This document shows positions 8,876 through 17,204 of a stretch of DNA of 64,000 bases, piece after piece (within the stretch, counting starts at the first letter, position 1; each line of letters opens with the position of its first letter). The DNA lies in NCBI GenBank assembly GCA_030429045.1, contig JAUIEA010000003.1, forward strand, positions 17,855 through 81,854, given 5' to 3'. Both the position numbers and the translations under genes were made by a program. The notes beneath the pieces were generated by a model. The model had not been told where the DNA came from, made no database searches, and saw only the letters and a program-made list of their open reading frames with translations. The DNA comes from Bacteroidia bacterium. GTDB lineage: Bacteria > Bacteroidota > Bacteroidia > Chitinophagales > Saprospiraceae.

Positions 8876-11623
8876 TTACTTCCGACCGGCCTCAAACGCT
8901 TGATCAATCAACTCCCGCTGCTGCTTGTCATGGATCTTGTAGTGACCCGTTGCCGTTGATGCAGCAGGTTTCCGAGAGATGGGCCGGAAGGTCTGACAGC
9001 CCGCCTGCAACAGGAGAAAACTCCAGGCACCCATGTTGAGCGGCTCTTCCTGAACCCAGCATGCTTCAGCCCCCTTGTATTTCTTCAACAGGTTGTTCAC
9101 CTGAGCTTCAGGATACGGATACAACTGTTCGATGCGGCAGATCGCGACATCCTGATGACCCTGGTCCAGTTTTTCCTGGAGAAGGTCATAGTAAACCTTG
9201 CCCGAACAGAAGATCACCCGTCTCACTTTTGCGGTTTTCTTCTGCGCAAATGCCGGATCGTCGTAGGTTTCCTGAAAGCGAGTGCCCGGTCCCATCTCCT
9301 CTACCCCGGAAACACAAAGCGGATGCCTCAGGAGGGATTTGGGAGACATGACCACCATGGGTTTTCGGAACGGCCGATGCAACTGACGCCGCATGGCGTG
9401 GAAGAAGTTGGCCGGGTTCGTGATATTGGCGACCGTCACATTGTGCTCCGCACAACCCTGGAGGTATCGTTCGAGGCGTGCACTGGAATGCTCCGGGCCC
9501 TGGCCTTCATAGCCATGAGGCAACAACATCACCAGGCCACTCATCCGTTGCCACTTGGATTCTCCGGCGTAGATAAACTGGTCGATGATGGACTGTGCAC
9601 CATTGCTGAAGTCGCCGAACTGGGCTTCCCAGATCACCAGTGAATGCGGCGTGGCCTGTGCATACCCATATTCAAAGCCCAGTACTCCGAATTCGGAAAG
9701 CAGGCTATTGTAGATGAAAAAACGGCCCTGATGATCACCGAGTTTCCCCAGGCGGTTGTACTCCTGATAATTCTGGTCGTCATACATGACCGCATGACGG
9801 TGAGAGAAGGTTCCTCTCTTGGCATCCTGCCCGGACAATCGCACATTGAATCCTTCCAACAGCAGCGAGCCATAGGAACTGAGCTCACAAAGTGACCAGT
9901 CCAGCTTATTCTCCTTGATAGCCTTATCCATATTGCGAATGAGGCGACTGACCTTGCTCAACGGTTTGAACCCATCGGGGATCGTGTGCAAGTGATTCAG
10001 GACCTGCTTGATCCGTTTCAGGTCGACTCCGGTCTCTGGAGACTCCAGATAATCCTCCGGCGTCGTCTTCTTCTTCAGAGCCCGCCAGGCCTCTTCCGGC
10101 TCCTGATAGGTATAGGGCAATGGCTTCTCCTTGGCTTCGTCCAGCCGACTCTGGAGGAAGTCCCAATAGGCCTTTTCCATTTCTTCGGCCAGCATGGCGT
10201 CCAGTTTGCCATGTTCCTGGAGTTGCTTCAGATAGATCTCCCGTGGATTGGGATGGTCCTTGATGATCCGATACATCTCCGGCTGGGTAAACTGTGGGTC
10301 ATCCCCTTCATTATGCCCGTGTTTCCGATAACAAACCATATCGATGAAGACATCGGCATTGAAACGCTGGCGGTATTCTGTCGCCAGCTCGACCGCCCAG
10401 ACCACGGCCTCCGGATCATCCCCATTTACATGGAACACGGGTGCCTGGATCATATTCGCGGCAGCCGTGGAATAGGTCGATGTGCGGGCATCATCAAAAT
10501 CCGTGGTAAACCCGATCTGGTTATTGATGACGAAATGTATGGTGCCACCTACCCGATAACCGGACAGCTGGCTCATCTGAGCCGTCTCATAGACGATTCC
10601 CTGGCCAGCGACCGCAGCATCTCCATGGATCAGAATGGGTAATATGGCATCGTATTCACTGTTATAGAGAATGTCTGCCTTGGCCCGGGCAAATCCCATG
10701 ACCACGGGATTGACCGCTTCCAGGTGAGATGGATTGGGTGCCAGTTTCAGTTGCATGATCTTCCCGCCGGCATAGGGTACCTGGGAGCTGTAGCCCAGGT
10801 GGTATTTGACGTCGCCGTCGCCAAAACTCAGATCAGGCACGGCGGTGCCTTCGAATTCGGAGAAGATCTGCTCATAGGTCTTGCCCATGATATTGGCGAG
10901 TACGTTCAGTCGACCCCGGTGTGCCATGCCGATCACTACTTCTTCAACCTTGCCTTCAGCGGCCTTCTGGATAATGGCATCCAGTGCAGCGATGGTGGTT
11001 TCACCACCTTCCAGGGAGAATCGCTTCTGTCCGACATACTTGGTATGCAGGAATCGTTCAAAGCCCACGGCACCATTCAGTTTCTCCAGGATGCGGCGCT
11101 TCTTGTCCAGGCTGAACCCGTACTCCTTCGGATCTCTGGATTCGATCTTTTCCCGAAGCCAGTTGCGGCGTTCCCTGTTCAGAACATGGGTAAACTCAAA
11201 CCCGATATTGCTGGCATAGATGTCGTGAACCCTGTCCAGGATCTGCCGGAGGGTTGCCGTTTCGCCCAGGCCGATCTCCTTGCCTGCCCGAAAAGAACGG
11301 TTCAGATCTGCTTCTTCCAGTCCATAATCGGAGAGATCGAGATGCGGTTTCCGGTCACGTCGCTGGCGGATGGGGTTGGTGGTCGACAACAGATGACCGC
11401 GATCCCGGAATCCGTGAATGATGGCCATCACCCCGAATTCCTTGGCATCGATGGCGGAAGAAGCACCGTTGGCCTGGCCATTGGCGACTGTGCCACCAAA
11501 ATCAAAGCCACGGAAGAAGGCCTGCCAGCCATCATCCACGGAAGAAGGGTCCTTCACATATCGCTTGTACATCTCATCGATGAAGGAAGGATGGGCATTA
11601 AAAACTGAAGAATAATCACGCAT
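8876..11623 (-). CDS. sucA: 2-oxoglutarate dehydrogenase E1 component
   Basis: 915 aa full length; thiamine-dependent E1 motifs (GMAHRGRLNVLANIMGK, HGDAAVAGQG, CYRKHGHNEGDDPQFTQP). Confidence 0.95.
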   Translation of the reverse strand: MRDYSSVFNAHPSFIDEMYKRYVKDPSSVDDGWQAFFRGFDFGGTVANGQANGASSAIDAKEFGVMAIIHGFRDRGHLLSTTNPIRQRRDRKPHLDLSDYGLEEADLNRSFRAGKEIGLGETATLRQILDRVHDIYASNIGFEFTHVLNRERRNWLREKIESRDPKEYGFSLDKKRRILEKLNGAVGFERFLHTKYVGQKRFSLEGGETTIAALDAIIQKAAEGKVEEVVIGMAHRGRLNVLANIMGKTYEQIFSEFEGTAVPDLSFGDGDVKYHLGYSSQVPYAGGKIMQLKLAPNPSHLEAVNPVVMGFARAKADILYNSEYDAILPILIHGDAAVAGQGIVYETAQMSQLSGYRVGGTIHFVINNQIGFTTDFDDARTSTYSTAAANMIQAPVFHVNGDDPEAVVWAVELATEYRQRFNADVFIDMVCYRKHGHNEGDDPQFTQPEMYRIIKDHPNPREIYLKQLQEHGKLDAMLAEEMEKAYWDFLQSRLDEAKEKPLPYTYQEPEEAWRALKKKTTPEDYLESPETGVDLKRIKQVLNHLHTIPDGFKPLSKVSRLIRNMDKAIKENKLDWSLCELSSYGSLLLEGFNVRLSGQDAKRGTFSHRHAVMYDDQNYQEYNRLGKLGDHQGRFFIYNSLLSEFGVLGFEYGYAQATPHSLVIWEAQFGDFSNGAQSIIDQFIYAGESKWQRMSGLVMLLPHGYEGQGPEHSSARLERYLQGCAEHNVTVANITNPANFFHAMRRQLHRPFRKPMVVMSPKSLLRHPLCVSGVEEMGPGTRFQETYDDPAFAQKKTAKVRRVIFCSGKVYYDLLQEKLDQGHQDVAICRIEQLYPYPEAQVNNLLKKYKGAEACWVQEEPLNMGAWSFLLLQAGCQTFRPISRKPAASTATGHYKIHDKQQRELIDQAFEAGRK

Positions 11624-11771
11624 GATCGCGTACTTTACGGGTTCAAAGGAGGACTAAAGATCGGTTGGCGCGGCAAAGATCGCTGCCTTTCCCGGATGCT
11701 GGCAATGATTCACCGAGTTTCTTTCGTGAAAAATAATGCCAAAAGGCCTTTTAAAGTTGTAAAACAACAAC

Positions 11772-11779
11772 TATCTTTG
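11772..11779 (+). promoter_or_regulatory. Bacteroidota -7 box (TATCTTTG) upstream of rpsT
   Basis: Exact TAnnTTTG, 22 nt upstream of the rpsT ATG. Confidence 0.55.
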
Positions 11780-11801
11780 CCCTCCGTTAAGAAAAAACAA
11801 T

Positions 11802-12056
11802 ATGGCAAACCATCAGTCCGCCAAGAAGCGCATGCGTCAGATCGCTGTTCAGCGTCTGCGTAACAGATTTTACAAGAAGAGCGCTCGTACGGCGATCAAG
11901 AACCTGCGGGCAATGACCGTGAAGAGCGAGGCCGAGTCCTTCCTTCCCAAGGTGATCTCCATGGTTGATCGTCTGGCCAAGAAGAATAACATCCACAGGA
12001 ATAAGGCCGCCAACCTCAAGAGCAGCCTGATGAAGCACGTCGGTCGACTGGCTTAA
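11802..12056 (+). CDS. rpsT: 30S ribosomal protein S20
   Basis: 84 aa MANHQSAKKRMRQIAVQRLRN...NKAANLKSSLMKHVGRLA. Confidence 0.95.
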   Translation: MANHQSAKKRMRQIAVQRLRNRFYKKSARTAIKNLRAMTVKSEAESFLPKVISMVDRLAKKNNIHRNKAANLKSSLMKHVGRLA

Positions 12057-12078
12057 TTCCCGTCTCGACATTCATCAA

Positions 12079-12115
12079 AAGCGTGTCTTTCCCCCCGGAA
12101 GGACACGCTTTTTTT
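12079..12115 (+). terminator. Intrinsic terminator of rpsT
   Basis: AAGCGTGTC...GACACGCTTTTTTT hairpin plus T-run. Confidence 0.8.
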
Positions 12116-12310
12116 ATGCCTGAAATCCCCCCCAGCACCATGAAAACAGCGGCCATGCCCGGGTGCCGTTAGTTGCTGACCACCGGACCAGGGAACACAA
12201 CTCATCCAGATTTCTGCATTGGCTTTTCTGCTCCGGACTCCGGGCCGATCGAGCCTCTCTGGCCTGATTCCGCCCAAAACGGGTCCGGGTTCGTTAATAT
12301 TCTCTTAAAA

Positions 12311-12356
12311 TACGAAATCATTCGTAGATGCGTTATGAAGTACGAAAGACTTCGTA
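12311..12356. promoter_or_regulatory. Tandem operator dyads upstream of blaI-like gene
   Basis: TACGAAATCATTCGTA (12311-12326) and TACGAAAGACTTCGTA (12341-12356). Confidence 0.65.
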
Positions 12357-12381
12357 TATACTTGCAACAGAAACAGCAGCT

Positions 12382-12771
12382 ATGTCCCAAACGCAACATC
12401 CCCTGCCCACCGATGGCGAACTGGAAATCCTCCAGATCCTCTGGGAAAAAGGCCCCGTCACCGTTCGCCAGGTCAACGAAGCCATGAACCTGTTACGGCC
12501 AGTGGGGTATACCACCACCCTGAAACTCCTCCAGATCATGGATAGCAAGGGACTGGTCAGCCGGGACAGCTCCCAGAAGATACACGTCTACGCAGCTGCC
12601 CTCCCTCCCGATCAGACCCGTAAAGCCCTCCTGGACCGCTTTCTGGAAACCACCTTCCAGGGTGCTGCAGGCGAGATGGTCTTGCAACTGCTGGGCGGAC
12701 ACCGGACGACAGAGGATGAATTATCCAGGATCCGCAAGATGCTGGATCATCAGGACAACCAAAATGCATAA
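12382..12771 (+). CDS. BlaI/MecI/CopY-family transcriptional repressor
   Basis: 129 aa from internal Met; LPTDGELEILQILWEKGPVTVRQVNEAM..GYTTTLKLLQIMDSKGLVSRD winged helix. Confidence 0.9.
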   Translation: MSQTQHPLPTDGELEILQILWEKGPVTVRQVNEAMNLLRPVGYTTTLKLLQIMDSKGLVSRDSSQKIHVYAAALPPDQTRKALLDRFLETTFQGAAGEMVLQLLGGHRTTEDELSRIRKMLDHQDNQNA

Positions 12772-12776
12772 CGGCT

Positions 12777-14771
12777 ATGATCAGCATCCAATCTCTCCCC
12801 CCGATTGCCGAAGTCCTCGGTTGGACCTTGATCCATACCCTGTGGCAGGGTATGTTGATCGGCCTGGTAGTGGAGCTCATCCGCAGGCAGTTACCCACCC
12901 GGGCCAGCAAGGCCCGCTATGCCCTGGCCTTCTCCGCCCTGAACCTGCTGTTGATCCTGGCGGTGATCACCTTCCTTCTCCAGGATTGGCCGGCACAAAC
13001 CGTCAGTCCACTGGCTGACACCGGTGCCAGTTCACCCATCCTGCAAACCTCCGGCACGGTCAACACGACTTCGATCGATTCCGGATCTGACCTCTCGGAA
13101 TGGGTCCCTTTCCTCACGCCTTTATGGCTGGTGGGATATCTCCTGCTCCTCCTCCGCTTCTTCGTCGGCCGGCTCAGCTTGCTGGGCCTTCGCCTGCAGG
13201 CAACAGAAATCCTGGATCCGGAATGGACCACCCGATTTGCCCGCCTGTCCGACCGTCTGGCTATTCGCCGCAGGGTTCGCCTGATGGCCTCGCCCTTCAG
13301 CTCCGTTCCCATCACTTTTGGCTGGATCAAGCCGGTTATCCTGCTCCCCATCGGACTGATCAACCACCTGAGCCCCCAGGAAGTAGAGGCCATCCTCATT
13401 CATGAACTGGCCCATATCCAACGCCGGGACTACCTCTGGAACACCTGGCAGCAATGCCTGGAATGCCTGTTCTATTACCACCCGCTGACCTGGTGGCTGT
13501 CCAGACAGATCACCGATGAACGTGAACACCTCTGTGACGAGATCACCCTCCAACAGGACGCCAATGCCCTGACCTATGCCAAGGCACTGCTTCATATCCA
13601 GGAGTGGCACACCCTCCCCCGACATGCCGCCCTGGCGGCAACGGGCCGGAAAGATGCCCTCCTCCATCGTATTCAACGCATTATTGATCACTCCGTAAAC
13701 CCTGACACCATGCAACGTAAATGGCTTATCCCCATGCTGATGACCATCCCCGCCATTGCCATCGCTCTGATGGCCTGGATCCCTTCTGCTGAAGGCATCT
13801 CTGATGGCTCACCTGAATCACCGATCACCGAACTGCGGGACAGTGTTCCCGAAAAGAAGATCGTCCGCAAGGAGATCCACAAAGAAGTTCAGAAGATCGT
13901 CGAAGAAAATGACGGTGTTCGTGAAGAGGCCACTTTTGAAAACGGCAAACTCACTGAATTGAAAATCAATGACAAGACCGTTGCACCTAAGGACTACGGC
14001 AATCACAAAGACCTGATCGACCGGATGAGTAATCATGCCACCCGGCTTGCGCCTCCTGCCCCGCCTTCACCCCCTTCTCCTCCTTCCCCACCCGGTGCCC
14101 CGAATGTGATGGAGGAAGAGGTGATGGAATGGACTACGGAAGACGGCAGCCAGGAAAAACGGATCATCATTCGAAAGGAAGGACATCCCGGACAGAAAGG
14201 CGAAAAGCGAATGAAGAAAATCATCATCGACGGGGATGACGAGTCCAATATCTGGATCGAGAAAGGCGATCATGGAGATACAGAACACCGGATCGAAATC
14301 ATTCGAGAGGAAGAAAGCATCGATGGCGAAGGCAACCAGGTATTCCGATTCAAGAGCGGTGGCGATGACCATCGTCACAAAAAAATGCGCATTGAACGCG
14401 AACTGGCCGAGCACGACCGGACAAGGGCCCATGAAGATCGTGTCATCTTCTTCAACGACAACAAAGACAACCTGGAGCGCCAACTGGAAGTGGTGATGGA
14501 TGGCCATGCACCCCATGTCATCAAAGACTTCACCTTCTTTGGTGGAATGGGCGGATCTGTCCACGAACAACTGACCGCAAAAATGCTCCAGGAAGGGTTG
14601 ATCGAGAGCCGGAATGATTATAAATATGACCTCAGTACCAAGCGACTGAAGATCGATGGCCGCCGCATGCCGGATGCCGTCCACCAACGCTATCTGAAGC
14701 TGGTCGAATCCGCTACCGGCAAACAAATGACCTCCAAGGATCGATATCGGGCCGATATCGACAACGACTGA
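12777..14771 (+). CDS. BlaR1-type M56 family metallopeptidase
   Basis: TM segments, LIHELAHIQRRDYLWN (HExxH), ISDEREHLCDE-like motif (TDEREHLCDEI); Pro-rich linker and charged C-terminus. Confidence 0.88.
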   Translation: MISIQSLPPIAEVLGWTLIHTLWQGMLIGLVVELIRRQLPTRASKARYALAFSALNLLLILAVITFLLQDWPAQTVSPLADTGASSPILQTSGTVNTTSIDSGSDLSEWVPFLTPLWLVGYLLLLLRFFVGRLSLLGLRLQATEILDPEWTTRFARLSDRLAIRRRVRLMASPFSSVPITFGWIKPVILLPIGLINHLSPQEVEAILIHELAHIQRRDYLWNTWQQCLECLFYYHPLTWWLSRQITDEREHLCDEITLQQDANALTYAKALLHIQEWHTLPRHAALAATGRKDALLHRIQRIIDHSVNPDTMQRKWLIPMLMTIPAIAIALMAWIPSAEGISDGSPESPITELRDSVPEKKIVRKEIHKEVQKIVEENDGVREEATFENGKLTELKINDKTVAPKDYGNHKDLIDRMSNHATRLAPPAPPSPPSPPSPPGAPNVMEEEVMEWTTEDGSQEKRIIIRKEGHPGQKGEKRMKKIIIDGDDESNIWIEKGDHGDTEHRIEIIREEESIDGEGNQVFRFKSGGDDHRHKKMRIERELAEHDRTRAHEDRVIFFNDNKDNLERQLEVVMDGHAPHVIKDFTFFGGMGGSVHEQLTAKMLQEGLIESRNDYKYDLSTKRLKIDGRRMPDAVHQRYLKLVESATGKQMTSKDRYRADIDND

Positions 14772-14793
14772 TTGTTTACGTTTTCTGGAATTC

Positions 14794-14825
14794 GCCGGCC
14801 CCGAGCACTCGGGGCCGGCTTTTTT
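14794..14825 (+). terminator. Intrinsic terminator after blaR1-like gene
   Basis: GCCGGCCCCGAG-CA-CTCGGGGCCGGC followed by TTTTTT. Confidence 0.85.
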
Positions 14826-14928
14826 ATGGGAGGAGTTCTATGCGCTATTTCGCAATCAATCAGGCCAGGACAAAGTCGGAAAGCGGAAAGCGGAAGATCG
14901 AAGGAACCCAGCCTGCGGCTGGCAGACA

Positions 14929-15010
14929 GGAACACACGAGCTGCTCATTCGGTATTCGGTACTCGGCGTTCGGCCATTGCCTCAGGCCCTTCACCATTTA
15001 CCTTTTACCA
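14929..15010. repeat. Intergenic repeat copy 1, heptamer-periodic
   Basis: GGAACACA..CTCATTCGG-TATTCGG-TACTCGG-CGTTCGG-CCATTGCC..CCCTTCACCATTTACC; related copy at 15320-15418. Confidence 0.65.
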
Positions 15011-15166
15011 GAAAGAGCGTTATTTCGTGATTGGGTTATTTCAAAGGAAAGACCATAGAACAATGAAACTCTGAAATCAGGAATGAGGAACACAATACGT
15101 ACACCCTCCTTGCTGAAATATATACATCTACCTCATGTAATCATTCCCGTCACTGGATCACCAATA

Positions 15167-15185
15167 TGACGGTGAGACACCGTCA
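15167..15185. repeat. GGTGARACACC palindrome, copy 1
   Basis: TGACGGTG-AGA-CACCGTCA, perfect 8-bp arms. Confidence 0.6.
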
Positions 15186-15234
15186 GTATTCATCGATCAA
15201 GGAATAGGAAAACATGGAGCCTTACGTCTTGCGC

Positions 15235-15253
15235 TGCCGGTGAAACACCGGCA
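15235..15253. repeat. GGTGARACACC palindrome, copy 2
   Basis: TGCCGGTG-AAA-CACCGGCA, perfect 8-bp arms. Confidence 0.6.
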
Positions 15254-15319
15254 CCAACGTCCCTCTTTTTGAGTTGCTGGCAAGAGATTGAAATGGCTCA
15301 CATGACAAACTGTGTAATC

Positions 15320-15418
15320 AGGAACACAGGATTTGCTCATTCGGCGTTCTGTATTCGCCACTGGGCGTTCGGCCGTTGCCCCAAGCCCTTCACCATTTAC
15401 CCTTCGCCTTTTACCTGC
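15320..15418. repeat. Intergenic repeat copy 2, heptamer-periodic
   Basis: GGAACACAGGATTTGCTCATTCGGCGTTCTGTATTCGCC..GGGCGTTCGGCCGTTGCC..CCCTTCACCATTTACC. Confidence 0.65.
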
Positions 15419-15618
15419 TAAACGAGCAACGTACATCCCCGTGGCGCCAGCCACAAACGACTCTAGCGAACAGCCAACAGCGAATGGCGAATCGCAAATC
15501 AAAACTGACAACCTAGAATGGACAACTCCTGCAGGCGGGCACAACCGACAACAGGAAGGCTTTTTTTACCCTCCCCTGTCCATGAAAGCGGAATTCCCCT
15601 ATATTTGCAGGCCGAAAT

Positions 15619-15692
15619 GGCGAGGTAGCTCAGCTGGTTAGAGCATCGGATTCATAACCCGAAGGTCGGCAGTTCAAGTCTGCTCCTCGCTA
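15619..15692 (+). tRNA. tRNA-Met (CAT anticodon)
   Basis: GGCGAGG TA GCTCAGCTGGTTAGAGC A TCGGATTCATAACCCGA AGGTC GGCAGTTCAAGTCTGCT CCTCGCT A; cloverleaf arms pair; no encoded CCA. Confidence 0.92.
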
Positions 15693-15698
15693 CACTCC

Positions 15699-15729
15699 AA
15701 GGTGGCTTCGTTGAAGCCACCTTTTTTTT
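15699..15729 (+). terminator. Terminator after tRNA-Met
   Basis: AAGGTGGCTTC-GTT-GAAGCCACCTT plus T-run. Confidence 0.8.
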
Positions 15730-15849
15730 GCCCACCTACGAGGATCAGACCCTTTCGGAAGATCCCCGGGAACTTCGCATCTTCGCAAAACCCTTCAACT
15801 TGTTCAAATCAACTGGAGGTAATTCCCCTTCATCGAGCAATACCCGCGC

Positions 15850-17124
15850 ATGAGCGTTGATACATGGCTGGCACGAATCACTCGAATGGACCTTCTTGTC
15901 CTGATCTATTTCATTGCCAGTGCAAGCATGATCCTGTCCCCGTTTGTCCTGTCTGTAACCATGTGGCTCATTCCGGCCCTGGGACTGTTCGCCTGGCAAT
16001 CCGGACAGGTTTGGTATCACCCTCGTTTGTCCAGAAGAGCCCTTAGCCTACAGGTTTTTGATCGGAAACAAAGGCCCTTTTTGCTCTTGATCGGTTTATT
16101 CGGTATCATCTTGCTCAGCGGCTTCCAAACCGAAGACTGGCCTTACTGGTGGGAACGGTTGCGCATACGCCTGCCCTTCCTTGTCCTTGGGCTGTCCGGC
16201 ATGTTGCTGCCCGGGCTCCCGGAAAGGAGATTGCACGCCATTCTGGCTCTTCTATTGGGTTTTATGGCTATGATGTGCGTTGGAGTCGGGGTCAACTATC
16301 TTCTGCATACCGAGGATATCCTGGTTGCTATGCAACGCGGCCATTCCATCCCGGTCCCCCGCAATCATATTCGTTTCAGCATGCTCCTGGCCATGAGTCT
16401 GCTGGGCGGTTTCGAGCTGATCCGCGCTGGCTATACCTACCGCTGGAAATGGGAGCGCCCGGTGCAAGTCCTGGCCATCCTCTTTCTCTTTTTCATGCTG
16501 CATTTCCTGGCTGTGCGAACAGGAATTCTCGCTTTCTATGGTGGAGCAGTTGTCATCGGACTCTGGTATGCGTTTCGTTCCCGTCGCATCTGGGCACCCA
16601 TTGCTGTCCTGGGCGGCTTCGGTCTGTTGGTTTGGTCGGGATATCATGTCTTGCCCAGCTTGAAATCCAAGATCGACTATATGCGCTATGACCTGGCGAT
16701 GTACCAGCAAGGCGAAGGTGGTCATTATGCAGATTCCGGGCGTATCGTTTCCCTGCAGACGGGATGGAAGATCTTTCAAGCACATCCCCTCATTGGCATC
16801 GGCGTGGGGAATTTGAGAAAGGAGGTCAACAAAGTCTTTGCTGAGGACTATCCAGAATTTGTTGAACCACTCACTCCACACAATCAATTTCTGTACGTAT
16901 TGGCCGGCACTGGCATCATCGGACTGGTCCTCTTTCTATATTGTTTTTATGGCCCCTTACTTTTTCATCGAAAGGAATATGCTCCCCTGCTCATCGGATT
17001 TTACGGGTTGGTCAGCACAACATTTTTACTGGAACACACCATCGAAAACTCGATCGGCACCGGCTTTGTCACCCTTTTCCTCCTTTTACTTCTCCTGCGT
17101 CAAAGGCCGTTAGAGACTGCCTGA
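15850..17124 (+). CDS. O-antigen ligase (WaaL)-family membrane protein
   Basis: 424 aa polytopic; IFQAHPLIGIGVGNLRKEV..PHNQFLYVLAGTGIIG typical of Wzy_C/O-antigen ligase family. Confidence 0.8.
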   Translation: MSVDTWLARITRMDLLVLIYFIASASMILSPFVLSVTMWLIPALGLFAWQSGQVWYHPRLSRRALSLQVFDRKQRPFLLLIGLFGIILLSGFQTEDWPYWWERLRIRLPFLVLGLSGMLLPGLPERRLHAILALLLGFMAMMCVGVGVNYLLHTEDILVAMQRGHSIPVPRNHIRFSMLLAMSLLGGFELIRAGYTYRWKWERPVQVLAILFLFFMLHFLAVRTGILAFYGGAVVIGLWYAFRSRRIWAPIAVLGGFGLLVWSGYHVLPSLKSKIDYMRYDLAMYQQGEGGHYADSGRIVSLQTGWKIFQAHPLIGIGVGNLRKEVNKVFAEDYPEFVEPLTPHNQFLYVLAGTGIIGLVLFLYCFYGPLLFHRKEYAPLLIGFYGLVSTTFLLEHTIENSIGTGFVTLFLLLLLLRQRPLETA

Positions 17125-17204
17125 TCTGATCAGGATGCCATCCCTGGAGTTCAGCTGAGTTTTCTGATTTGGTGATCCTCCACAATTTTGTTTCCTTCGT
17201 GGAT

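Noticed and set aside
9155-11615. Many plus-strand ORFs over sucA (162, 218, 294 aa)
   Set aside because: Lie opposite a full-length, well-conserved sucA; shadow ORFs
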